A DNA stretch of 64,000 nt from an uncultured Clostridia bacterium (GTDB lineage Bacteria > Bacillota > Clostridia > Peptostreptococcales > Anaerovoracaceae), in contig CALIBC010000007.1 in NCBI GenBank assembly GCA_938045615.1, positions 12,036-76,035 of the forward strand. The letters are read 5' to 3'. The position numbers and the translations under genes are program-made. Below are positions 41,825 through 50,389 of the stretch, piece by piece; the stretch's first letter is position 1, and each line of letters begins with the position of its first letter. Under the pieces are notes generated by a model. The model did not search any database. It had not been told where the DNA came from and was given only the letters and a program-made list of their open reading frames with translations.

Positions 41825-42996
41825 TTTCTTCTAATCCCCTCTATAATTCCCCTTGTGCAAATAAGCGGGTATATCAAAGATGCAATAAAGTACAATGCCA
41901 TGACCAAAAATGTGAGCAATGTGGAGAACGAAAAACCCCACACCGCCAACGCCGCAATTGAACTTACCAAATACATTATAAATATTCGGATAGCTATTCG
42001 CATGACAATATCCAAAGTTCCGGCTCCGACTGCCATATTTATCGCAAACTCATAGCGATACATGCGTATAAATCGCAAAAGACTTGCCACAAGACCCACT
42101 GACGCAAATGCCAGAATAATAATCGGAATGGTCAGCATAGTCATTATGCCGTTATAAATATGAGTGGTGCTTTCTTTCACCTCATCCCCAAAATTCTCTT
42201 TTTCCAAGAAATCAATTCTTCTTCGTTTCATTTCTTGTTCAATTTTTTTGAATCCCAACTCGTCATTTTGAACCAAATACGTACTCATTATTTTACTCAT
42301 TACACCTATCGTATCCCCCTTTCTTATCTGCATCTTGGCCACAAAAGAATTGTCCAGATAGTTCAAGCTGTCTTGCTCAAAAGGATTTACATAAAAACTT
42401 CGTCGGGGCAGGATTCCGACAACGGTATAAGTCGTATTCACATACCTGACTTTATCCCCTACTTTTATAGCTTCCTTAAAGTGATTCCCCACCAAGATTT
42501 CGTTTTTATTCAATTTTGGCTTGCCGCCGTGCATACCCTTCCATGATATATCGAAAAAAGGGAAAAAGTTGTTGTTGACCTGAATCAGGTCAGCCGCATA
42601 AATTCCACCTCGCAAACAGGCTTTTTGATCTTCTTTTTTTAATTTGGATACAACCTTATTGTCCAAAGGCATGCTTTCCGATGCATCCATCGTAACCGAT
42701 TCGATACCTTTTACATTATCCATGAACTCACTGAGTAAGTGTAACTTATCGTACGCGGAACGCTTGCTTGCCATATGATCCATCTCTTCTGAATTCAACC
42801 TTGTATCAAATCTGTATATTCTATTGGCCGTATCGAGTTTCTTGATCACTTTTATCGTTTCCATTCCGCCGATAGTCATACCTATGGCATAACAAAGCAC
42901 CAAAGCAGCCACCACAATTTGTATCATCAATACAGAAAAAGAAAATCGATCTCTTCCGATGTCACTTACGGCAAACTTTAAGGCTCTATATATCAT
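41821..42996 (-). CDS. FtsX-like permease, first of a pair
   Basis: This 391-residue membrane protein has the MacB-type layout: an N-terminal helix (about 20-42), a large outside domain (about 45-270) and three helices from about 275 (MLTIPIIILAFASVGLVASLL; two later). Sequence KEILVGNHFKEAIKVGDKVRY is the typical MacB_PCD strand pattern. It overlaps the second permease gene by 11 bp and the ATPase gene by 4 bp, so stoichiometric production is expected. The substrate is unknown. Confidence 0.87.
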   Translation of the reverse strand: MIYRALKFAVSDIGRDRFSFSVLMIQIVVAALVLCYAIGMTIGGMETIKVIKKLDTANRIYRFDTRLNSEEMDHMASKRSAYDKLHLLSEFMDNVKGIESVTMDASESMPLDNKVVSKLKKEDQKACLRGGIYAADLIQVNNNFFPFFDISWKGMHGGKPKLNKNEILVGNHFKEAIKVGDKVRYVNTTYTVVGILPRRSFYVNPFEQDSLNYLDNSFVAKMQIRKGDTIGVMSKIMSTYLVQNDELGFKKIEQEMKRRRIDFLEKENFGDEVKESTTHIYNGIMTMLTIPIIILAFASVGLVASLLRFIRMYRYEFAINMAVGAGTLDIVMRIAIRIFIMYLVSSIAALAVWGFSFSTLLTFLVMALYFIASLIYPLICTRGIIEGIRRK

Positions 42997-44074
42997 TCAG
43001 CGCCTCCACAATCTCCATCTTTTTCATCCGCAAAAGTGTAGAAAGTAAAATCGGGGCACTTACAACCACCGACAACGAGAATCCCACCGAAATCGACGGC
43101 CAAGAAATTCTGTCCCCGAACAAGAAATACACCGACTCCTTTACCGGAAGCAGGTTTGCCAGCAGCAAGAATAGCTGCGTCAATATAGCTCCAAGTATAA
43201 ATGAACATGACAACAAAACGAAGTATTCTCTACTTATCAAAAGCCTTATGTCTTTTTCGGTAGCTCCACAAAGCCTCCTGATCGCCATCTCTCTTTTCCT
43301 GCTTTCAATCCAGTAGTAACATGCGGAGAAAGCATTTATGAGGATCAACACTGCAGTCAAAATCAGAAAAAGCATCATCGCAGGTTTTTCATCCGCTGTC
43401 TGAAATGCTCCTTGCTCGGGAGGTTCGGTGCCTTTCCATATCTTTATGTTTGCTTCCTGCGACTTATCTTTAATAACGGTTGCCAAAGTATTTTCCACGT
43501 CTTTGATGTGATTTCCCGATGCATCCAAATAATATTGACCGAATATGCGTTTTTTAAGCATGTCAGGTGAGCAAAGGCTTATATACCAATCCGGCGAAGA
43601 CATTGAATTTTTACTCGAAAAGCGCCCTACTACCTTGTATTTATGCCCAAACAAACGGATATACTCATTGACACCTTGTTTGAAAGTTTTAGAATCACCA
43701 TTGCTTTTTATGACGGCAACTCTTGATTTTCCTTCCAGTTCATCTTTCGAGAAAACACGCCCCTTGTCCAATTTGGGCATAAAAAGATTCGCTGTCGTGT
43801 AATAAACAGCGAATCCTTCCTCATATCCCACTCCGGATATGTTGTTTGCCAACATAATACTTTTGTTTATGCTATTTACTTTATTGATAAGGTCTATATT
43901 TTTGGTTTGATCTGCAGTTCCTATCTCTATTATCCTAAAATTATCACTCAACCCTTCTATAGGTTTCAGAGCATCGGTTTGCATGACAAAATGCGCTCCC
44001 AACAAAGAAAACAAGATTGAAATGATTATAAATATAGTTATCATGAACCAAGACTTGTGTAAGCACCCTGTCAT
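42986..44074 (-). CDS. FtsX-like permease, second of the pair
   Basis: This 362-residue protein shares the four-helix layout of its neighbour: N-terminal helix at about 8-28 (SWFMITIFIIISILFSLLG), outside domain, then three helices from about 235 with the cytoplasmic segment RREMAIRRLCGATEKDIRLL, which is the FtsX-family signature. The two permeases are not near-copies, so the complex is probably a heterodimer, as in LolCE. The ATG overlaps the tagO stop. No periplasmic-type adaptor or peptide precursor gene is adjacent. Confidence 0.87.
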   Translation of the reverse strand: MTGCLHKSWFMITIFIIISILFSLLGAHFVMQTDALKPIEGLSDNFRIIEIGTADQTKNIDLINKVNSINKSIMLANNISGVGYEEGFAVYYTTANLFMPKLDKGRVFSKDELEGKSRVAVIKSNGDSKTFKQGVNEYIRLFGHKYKVVGRFSSKNSMSSPDWYISLCSPDMLKKRIFGQYYLDASGNHIKDVENTLATVIKDKSQEANIKIWKGTEPPEQGAFQTADEKPAMMLFLILTAVLILINAFSACYYWIESRKREMAIRRLCGATEKDIRLLISREYFVLLSCSFILGAILTQLFLLLANLLPVKESVYFLFGDRISWPSISVGFSLSVVVSAPILLSTLLRMKKMEIVEALNDI

Positions 44075-45171
44075 ATATTTTCTTCCCCCTCCTTATTTTT
44101 CTCGTCCTGCTCCACATTGACTGCCTTGAGCGTTTTGATTCTGCGATTCGGATCCGTGAGAAAAACGTAGAGATATATTACCGCAATGCAGACAAGCACA
44201 ATTGAATCTTTGTAAAGTTCACGGCTCGTCAAAACCGCCGCCATCCCCATAATAGCACTGATTCCATACAGCATGAGCACCGCTCTTATCTGCCCGAAGC
44301 CGGAAGCCATCAGCTGATGGTGCAGGTGTCCTTTGTCAGCCGCCATGATCGGTTGTCCGTTAAGCGCCCTTCTGATTATGGCAAACAGCGTGTCGAATAT
44401 TGGAATCCCGAGAACGATTACGGGAATCACCACAGCAATCATGGTTGAACGTTTCAGCGGTCCCACCACCGAAAGTACCGCGATCATGAAGCCTAAAAAC
44501 AGCGCTCCGCCATCGCCCATGAATATCTTGGCCGGATAGAAATTATACGGTAAAAACCCGAGAGCGCTGCCCGCAATCGCCATCATCGCGGCGCATATTA
44601 TGAGAAAGCCGTACTTGTCCCCGTGTATATACGCAACGTACGCTATGCTCAGCGACGCAATTGCAACAACCCCGGCGGCAAGACCGTCCAGCCCGTCGAC
44701 AAGGTTGATGGTATTGGTTATTCCAACAATCCAAAGAACGGTTATAACAAAGCACAGTATGGTGCCGAAATGCAGATTCCCGTCGCCCGCATAGTTATGA
44801 ATAAACTCTATTTTCAGTCCCATCGAGTACATTATCACCGCAACTGCAAGCTGACAAAGGAACTTCACCTTCGCAGGCAGATTTTTCAGGTCGTCGATCA
44901 CACCCAAAATATACATCAATGTGCCGCCGAGCAGCACAGTATGTATCTTGTTGTTTCCCCAAAGCAGCGCCAATATAGCTATACTCGTGCCGAGATATAT
45001 TGCCAAGCCGCCAAATCGAGGCATCGCACTATTGTGCATCCGCCTGCCGTCTTTCGGAACGTCCATGGCGCCTATCTTCGGCGCAACTTTGATTGCAAGA
45101 GGGGTCGTTATCAATGCTATGAAAAAGGCAATGCCAAAGGCACCGAATATTATTGTCTTCGTAATCACCAT
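44071..45171 (-). CDS. tagO: Undecaprenyl-phosphate N-acetylhexosamine-1-phosphate transferase (WecA/TagO family)
   Basis: The enzyme attaches the first sugar phosphate to undecaprenyl phosphate for wall teichoic acid or another surface glycan. The 366-residue, about 10-helix protein shows the family motifs: VIDDLKNLPAK with catalytic Asp pair, NTINLVDGLDGLAAG, FMGDGGALFLGF and the sugar-recognition HLHHQLMASG. Its stop overlaps the start of the paired permease genes, so envelope glycan priming and the ABC exporter are expressed together. No other glycan-synthesis genes are here. Confidence 0.9.
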   Translation of the reverse strand: MVITKTIIFGAFGIAFFIALITTPLAIKVAPKIGAMDVPKDGRRMHNSAMPRFGGLAIYLGTSIAILALLWGNNKIHTVLLGGTLMYILGVIDDLKNLPAKVKFLCQLAVAVIMYSMGLKIEFIHNYAGDGNLHFGTILCFVITVLWIVGITNTINLVDGLDGLAAGVVAIASLSIAYVAYIHGDKYGFLIICAAMMAIAGSALGFLPYNFYPAKIFMGDGGALFLGFMIAVLSVVGPLKRSTMIAVVIPVIVLGIPIFDTLFAIIRRALNGQPIMAADKGHLHHQLMASGFGQIRAVLMLYGISAIMGMAAVLTSRELYKDSIVLVCIAVIYLYVFLTDPNRRIKTLKAVNVEQDEKNKEGEENI

Positions 45172-45265
45172 AAAAATATACCTGTTCTTCCAATTTTCAT
45201 ATTCAAATCCGGATTCGGTTCAATACGCACTTTTGTGTCGATTCGAATCCCACGTTTGCGAAAAT

Positions 45266-45787
45266 TCATACATCCTTTTCGACCTCGGCAGTCTGCGGTG
45301 TCTGCGACTCAACTCCGGATTCGATGTCTTCCAACATCTCCACTTTAAGCCCAGCTTCGTCAAGTATTTCCACCGCCAATTTATCCGGGTAACCCGCCCT
45401 TACCACTATGCGGGTTATCCCTGCGTTTATTATCATCTTTGAACAAATCGAGCACGGTTGATGCGTGACAAATATGCTTCCGCCCTCAATGCTCTGTCCG
45501 AGCGTTGCCGCCTGTATTATCGCATTCTGCTCGGCGTGGAGCGCCCTGCACAGCTCGTGCCGTTCTCCCGACGGAACTTTCAATTGCTCGCGCAGACATC
45601 CGCCTTTTTGAGCACAGTGAGGAACCCCTCGCGGAGCGCCGTTATACCCCGTGGCGATAATATGTTTGTCTTTGACAATCACCGCTCCAACCTGCCTTCT
45701 CAGGCAAGTGGAGCGTTTCGATGTCAGCTCCGCCATCTGCATAAAATATTCATCCCATGACGGCCGTTCGTCCTTATATTCACTCAT
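45266..45787 (-). CDS. Deoxycytidylate deaminase (ComEB-like)
   Basis: The zinc enzyme converts dCMP to dUMP for thymidylate synthesis. The 173 residues include the zinc sites HAEQNAIIQAA (His and catalytic Glu, about 83-93) and PCSICSKMI (two Cys), and the substrate-recognition GYNGAPRGVPHC. An ATG preceded by GGGGGAG marks the start. It stands between truA and tagO with about 60-90 bp on each side. Confidence 0.94.
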   Translation of the reverse strand: MSEYKDERPSWDEYFMQMAELTSKRSTCLRRQVGAVIVKDKHIIATGYNGAPRGVPHCAQKGGCLREQLKVPSGERHELCRALHAEQNAIIQAATLGQSIEGGSIFVTHQPCSICSKMIINAGITRIVVRAGYPDKLAVEILDEAGLKVEMLEDIESGVESQTPQTAEVEKDV

Positions 45788-45850
45788 TTTACTCCCCCGG
45801 TACCACAGCCGGTCGCGCTGCGGCGTGCACGCCGGAACCTGAACAGCACG

Positions 45851-46741
45851 TCAACTGTTCCTCCGATAGTACACCTCTGCCAAATAAAGTCCCTGCGGCG
45901 GTGCGGTAAATCCCGCAAGCCCGCGTTCTTTCGACCTTATAATCTCCTGCACGAATTTCGGTTCAATCTTTCCCGTCCCGACATCGATCAGGGTACCCGC
46001 AATTATTCTAACCATATTGTAAAGAAATCCGTCTCCGACAATTTCAATGTCTATATCAATACCTGCAGTTCCGGCGGTCTTATCCGTTCCGGCGCCTGCA
46101 ATTTCCGTATTGTCGGTGCCGGCGCCTGTCATTTCCGTATTGTCCGTGCCGAAGGCGGTGAATCCCGTATAATTCAAATCCTGAACCGCACTTTTCAGAT
46201 TCAAAGACTTTACGGTTCTCACGGTACTTTCCCTTGGCGTTCCGCCCGCAGATTGGAAACATTCAAAATCATGCGTTCCCACTATGAACCACGCCGCCTG
46301 TCTCATCGCCTCAAGGTCGAGTTTCCGCCATACTCTGTACCTGTAATCCCTCATAAATACGGGCATTCGATCAGCATTTCTTATCCTATATACATATTTC
46401 TTTCCGACGGCATCGAAGCGTGCATGAAAACCCGTTGGAACTTCCTCGGCTTTCACGATGCGAACATCACCGTCTTTCATATTCCCACTCAGAATATTAT
46501 TCACTGCGTATGCGATTCTTTCCGTCGGAATACCAAATTCACCATGGAAAGTCGCGCTCTGACCCAACGCATGCACCCCCGCATCTGTCCTGCCTGCACC
46601 ATCGACAAGGATTCTCCTGCCGCACACTTTAGAGAGGACATCTTCCAAGGTTCCCTGCACAGTCCTTACATCCGGCTGCCTTTGCCATCCGTAAAAATTC
46701 GTTCCGTCGTATTCTATTGTGAGTAGAATGTTTCTTTCCAT
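45851..46741 (-). CDS. truA: tRNA pseudouridine(38-40) synthase, with a repetitive insertion
   Basis: TruA modifies the anticodon stem-loop. The N-terminus NILLTIEYDGTNFYGWQRQP and the catalytic VDGAGRTDAGVHALGQ loop are clear, as is the C-terminal VGDGFLYNMVRIIAGTLIDVG. At 296 residues it is some 40-50 longer than the norm. The excess is an insert near residues 190-235 made of 10-residue repeats (TDNTEMTGAG, TDNTEIAGAG, TDKTAGTAG), encoded by 30-bp DNA repeats. The frame stays open, so the gene is probably active. The ATG at 46741 was chosen by family; ATGs at 46750 and 46753 are in frame. No good ribosome site precedes any of them. Confidence 0.92.
   Translation of the reverse strand: MERNILLTIEYDGTNFYGWQRQPDVRTVQGTLEDVLSKVCGRRILVDGAGRTDAGVHALGQSATFHGEFGIPTERIAYAVNNILSGNMKDGDVRIVKAEEVPTGFHARFDAVGKKYVYRIRNADRMPVFMRDYRYRVWRKLDLEAMRQAAWFIVGTHDFECFQSAGGTPRESTVRTVKSLNLKSAVQDLNYTGFTAFGTDNTEMTGAGTDNTEIAGAGTDKTAGTAGIDIDIEIVGDGFLYNMVRIIAGTLIDVGTGKIEPKFVQEIIRSKERGLAGFTAPPQGLYLAEVYYRRNS
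46061..46160. repeat. 30-bp tandem repeats inside truA
   Basis: Full units at 46081-46110 and 46111-46140 differ at few bases; partial or degenerate units flank them (46061-46080 and 46141-46160). They encode Thr/Gly/Ala-rich decapeptides in a surface-loop position of TruA. Confidence 0.88.
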
Positions 46742-46751
46742 GCCGTCCATC

Positions 46752-46760
46752 ATTATATCA
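46752..46760 (-). promoter_or_regulatory. Extended -10 box immediately before truA
   Basis: TGATATAAT on the minus strand is an extended -10 whose start of transcription would fall near 46745, only about 4 nt before the truA ATG at 46741. Only a weak -35 (TGGAAG) is 17 bp upstream. Confidence 0.45.
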
Positions 46761-46826
46761 TTTTCGCTTCGGCACTTCCACAACTTTAATTCGGACAGAC
46801 GGGGTTGAGTCGTTGCGGAGTTTTTA

Positions 46827-46855
46827 TTAAATTGCGGGAATATATGTGGTATACT
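46827..46855 (+). promoter_or_regulatory. Promoter of the flavin-binding protein gene
   Basis: TATACT (46850-46855) carries TGG just upstream, an extended -10. The -35 position (TTAAAT) is weak. It is about 66 bp before the ATG and divergent from truA. Confidence 0.55.
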
Positions 46856-46920
46856 GTAAGAAATCACAAAACCGGTCAAAGTCGCCGGATTTAAAAATTT
46901 TCTAAAGAAACGAGGACAAC

Positions 46921-47394
46921 ATGTTCAGAGAAATGAGAAAAACGAAGCAACGTCTTTCACTTGAGGAGTGTGAGAAGGTGTTGATAAAACAGCCAAGGGG
47001 CGTATTGTCAATCAATGGGGAGAACGGTTATCCCTATGGTGTTCCGATCAATTTTTACTATGACCGGGAAAGCAAACGGCTTTTTATTCATGGTGGCAAA
47101 CATGGATATAAGGTGGATGCCCTAACAGCCGATCCCAAAGTTTCATTCTGTGTTTATGATAAAGGATTTAGACGCGAGGGTGAATGGGCGTTGAATATTA
47201 AAAGCGTCATCATCTTCGGTCAAGCTAAGTTTATAGAGGATCCGGATGAGAAGTACAATATAATGTACAATTTCGGCAAAAAGTATTTTCCAACAATCGC
47301 AGAACTTGAACATGAAATGAAAGGAACCCCTCATACTTCGGTTATTGAAATTAAAATCGACCATATGACCGGAAAACTCGTCAATGAGTCATAG
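46921..47394 (+). CDS. Pyridoxamine 5'-phosphate oxidase-family flavin-binding protein
   Basis: The 157-residue protein has the split-barrel flavin fold: RGVLSINGENGYPYGVPINFYYD at about 25-47, followed by LFIHGGKHGYKVDAL and VSFCVYD. This pattern is close to the NimA-like subgroup, some members of which reduce nitroimidazoles; most are of unknown role with FMN or haem. The ATG is preceded by CGAGGAC. It is a lone plus-strand gene between truA and the Bce-type module. After its stop, the 167 bp to 47562 show nothing convincing. Confidence 0.88.
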   Translation: MFREMRKTKQRLSLEECEKVLIKQPRGVLSINGENGYPYGVPINFYYDRESKRLFIHGGKHGYKVDALTADPKVSFCVYDKGFRREGEWALNIKSVIIFGQAKFIEDPDEKYNIMYNFGKKYFPTIAELEHEMKGTPHTSVIEIKIDHMTGKLVNES

Positions 47395-47561
47395 CAAAAA
47401 TATACACCCGAAAAAGAAGTGCTCACACGACGACATCAGTCAAGTCCCCATCGCATAGAATCCGGAAATTCACTCAATCTACGCAAGTAAGGCGTATGAT
47501 TGCCTGCGATGAGGACCTGACATGCGGTAAACTGCGCCTGTTCGGAAGCGGATATTGAATT

Positions 47562-49556
47562 TTAGTTGCCCGATCCCCGGCTTACAATCTTGTAATACTC
47601 TCGCGCGGTAACCGTATAGATTATCGCATATACCACTGCAAAGACGAGCATGGTGGCGAGTGTGGAGCCCACAAAGATCCATATATTGTTGAAGTTGAAA
47701 AGCCCCAGCAATCTGTACATCATATTGAATGCGCCCGCCATGTGCATCGCCGCCAGTATGAGAGGCGTGAAAAATACCGCGAGTATCTGCTTGCGGATAC
47801 TCTTCTTGACCTCCTTTTGGCTCATACCCACTTTCTGCATGATTATAAATTTTTCGCGATCGTAGTAACCCTCGGAAATCTGCTTGTAATAGATTATCAG
47901 CGCCGCTGCAACCATAAATACGCTGCCAAGCAATATACCGATCAACAGAAATCCACCCGTTATACCGTAAACGCGATCCACAAACCCGCTTTTTTTCGAA
48001 ATAAAAGTGTGCTCCATATATGGTCTTGCTTCCAGTTTCCGTGCATACTTCTTTACAAAGTCGTGCATCCTTTTATCATCCTTGGCATTAAACATTATTT
48101 TATATGTTTTGAAAGTTATTATATCCCGTCGCATGGCTTCGCGGCTTATTGAGTTTAATGCCTTCTGATCTCTGACCACAAATACATAGCTCGCCATCGA
48201 CTCGGTGTTGGCCGGAATAAGCTTTCTGCCGTCCTTTATATAGCTTTTCACCCTGAATTTCAAATTTTCAAAGCAAACATACCCGTTCTTCTCTCCGCCC
48301 AGTTGAACAATCTCCCCGGATTTCAGACTCACGTTTTTCCCTGTTTGTCGGTTAAAAGTTTTTTCCGTGACAAAGTTCACAAAACTCATATTTCCACCGA
48401 ATTCAAACGTGAGATCCTCACTTTTTTTGTCCCTTTTCATAGGCACTTCCATAAATGTGAGTCCGTTGATCCCGCTGACTTTTACACCCGCTTTTTTCGC
48501 TTCGTCGTTGAGCATGTCCAAATCTTTTTCAATCTTTGTTTTATCGATTTTTCCTATATACTTCGGGGGTATCTCGCACGAAACGGCAAAGTCATGAGGC
48601 GACATAATCTCTATCGTTTCTTCGCTGCTGAATTTCATGCAGACAACCGTGGAAACAAGAACAAGTACCATCGTGGAGATTATGCATATATTCGCCATTC
48701 CGACCGCATTTTGTTTCATTCGAAATAGCATGCCGGAGATCGTGGTGAAATTATTCTTTTTATAATAAATTTTTCTGTTCCCCTTTAACCTTTTCAAAAT
48801 GGCTATGCTAACCGTGGTAAAGAGGAGATAGGTTCCTATGATCACAAGAATCACCGCGGTAAAAAACATGACCAGCGCCTCAAGCGGTTCCCTTACCATA
48901 TTGGCAATGCTATATCCCGCAACCATGCATACGATACCCAGCAGTGTAAGGATTACATTTGCTTTCGGTTCTTTTTCTCCCACATTCGCCTCTCGCAGTA
49001 TTTCTATAGGTTTTGCGAATATGATCCTCTTCTGATTCGCGGCAAGCACAAGTAAAAATATTATACCGAACAATATCAGAGTGTAGACTGTTGCGGGCAA
49101 TGATACGGCCGCCGATAACCGGGCGGAACCCTTGAGCAATTTCTCCGTAAGCAGCACAACGAGATGACTAAAAACAGCACCCGACGCTATACCTGCGACA
49201 GCCGCACAGAAAAACGATACGAAAGTCTCCGCAAACAGAACCTTTCCTATGTGCCTCTTCTCCATCCCCAAAATACTGTACAGCCCAATTTCTTTATTCC
49301 TGCGTTTCATCAGAAATCCGTTGATATATATTATGAATATCGCCGCAAACACCGCCACTATTACGCTCCCGAGGAGCAGCAACTGCTTCAGAGAATCAGC
49401 GCCTTGGAGTTTGGTTATTTCTTTATTGAATGCCACATACAGCATTATGTAAAAGATTGCCATCATGCCGGCGGAAGCCAGAATGTAGGGTATGAAGAAT
49501 TTTCGTCCCTTCCCTATATTGTTCAAGGCAAGTTTGAATGCAAAACTACTTTTCAT
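47562..49556 (-). CDS. BceB-type FtsX-like permease of an antimicrobial-peptide ABC transporter
   Basis: The 664-residue membrane protein fits the BceB layout: about ten helices, with a large outside loop of about 200 residues between helices 7 and 8 (about 310-510). FtsX signature sequence (KRRNKEIGLYSILGMEKRHIG) occurs near residues 90-110. BceB proteins sense peptides acting on lipid II and detach them. The ATG at 49556 has GGAGGT 7 bp upstream; the longer frame to a GTG at 49565 is unlikely. It overlaps the end of the ATPase gene by 11 bp. Confidence 0.92.
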   Translation of the reverse strand: MKSSFAFKLALNNIGKGRKFFIPYILASAGMMAIFYIMLYVAFNKEITKLQGADSLKQLLLLGSVIVAVFAAIFIIYINGFLMKRRNKEIGLYSILGMEKRHIGKVLFAETFVSFFCAAVAGIASGAVFSHLVVLLTEKLLKGSARLSAAVSLPATVYTLILFGIIFLLVLAANQKRIIFAKPIEILREANVGEKEPKANVILTLLGIVCMVAGYSIANMVREPLEALVMFFTAVILVIIGTYLLFTTVSIAILKRLKGNRKIYYKKNNFTTISGMLFRMKQNAVGMANICIISTMVLVLVSTVVCMKFSSEETIEIMSPHDFAVSCEIPPKYIGKIDKTKIEKDLDMLNDEAKKAGVKVSGINGLTFMEVPMKRDKKSEDLTFEFGGNMSFVNFVTEKTFNRQTGKNVSLKSGEIVQLGGEKNGYVCFENLKFRVKSYIKDGRKLIPANTESMASYVFVVRDQKALNSISREAMRRDIITFKTYKIMFNAKDDKRMHDFVKKYARKLEARPYMEHTFISKKSGFVDRVYGITGGFLLIGILLGSVFMVAAALIIYYKQISEGYYDREKFIIMQKVGMSQKEVKKSIRKQILAVFFTPLILAAMHMAGAFNMMYRLLGLFNFNNIWIFVGSTLATMLVFAVVYAIIYTVTAREYYKIVSRGSGN

Positions 49557-50316
49557 GATTCGCACCTCCGCTTGTAAGCGCCGTCAAAGTGTCGGATATA
49601 CGCGCAAACATTCTGTCGTTTTCCATATCACCGCGATAGATCTGGTGAAACAGCTGTCCGTCTTTGATGAAAAGTACACGTTTGGCGTGGCTCGCCGCCT
49701 TGACGCTGTGAGTAACCATCAGAATCGTCTGCCCGGCATCATTGATCTTTCCAAACAGATCGAGCAGGTCCTCCGCAGAACGCGAATCAAGAGCCCCCGT
49801 AGGTTCGTCGGCAAGCACCAGCTTGGGACTTGTTATAAGCGCTCTTGCCGCCGCCACGCGCTGTTTCTGTCCTCCCGACACCTCATACGGATATTTTTTC
49901 AAAAGCTCCGAAATACCCAGCGTTTTCGCAATCGGCTCCAAATCTCTTTCTATTGCATCAGGATCGTCCCCCGCAAGTACGCGCGGAAGATATATATTGT
50001 CCCTGAGCGAAAAACTGTCCAAAAGGTTGAAATCCTGAAACACGAAACCGAGGTTTTCTCTTCTGAATTTTGATATTTCGGCATCCTTTATCCGCGCAAT
50101 ATCAGTACCGGCAAGCAAAACCTGTCCTCCCGTCGGACGATCCAGCGACGCCAGAATATTGAGGAGCGTCGTCTTGCCCGACCCCGATTCACCCATGATC
50201 GCCACGTATTCACCGTGGTCGACGGAAAACGTTACATTCCGAAGCGCCGTCACCTTGTTCGCGCCAAATCTCGTCGTGTAGACTTTGTTCAAATTTTTTA
50301 CTTCCAATAATGTCAT
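49546..50316 (-). CDS. BceA-type ABC transporter ATPase
   Basis: The 256-residue ATPase partners the BceB-type permease. Walker A GESGSGKTT near 40-48, signature VSGGQKQRVAAARAL, Walker B LVLADEPTGALD and the His switch VTHSVKAA are intact. The spacing and overlap with the permease gene, and the kinase and regulator upstream, show the typical Bce order. The C-terminus extends about 25 residues past the usual end of the family. The 73 bp to the kinase gene hold no terminator. Confidence 0.95.
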   Translation of the reverse strand: MTLLEVKNLNKVYTTRFGANKVTALRNVTFSVDHGEYVAIMGESGSGKTTLLNILASLDRPTGGQVLLAGTDIARIKDAEISKFRRENLGFVFQDFNLLDSFSLRDNIYLPRVLAGDDPDAIERDLEPIAKTLGISELLKKYPYEVSGGQKQRVAAARALITSPKLVLADEPTGALDSRSAEDLLDLFGKINDAGQTILMVTHSVKAASHAKRVLFIKDGQLFHQIYRGDMENDRMFARISDTLTALTSGGANHEK

Positions 50317-50389
50317 GATTCTTATCTCCCTTCACGAAAAAGTCTACCAAAAAAATTGAGGCAATGCCTATACATTGCCTTTCAAAATG

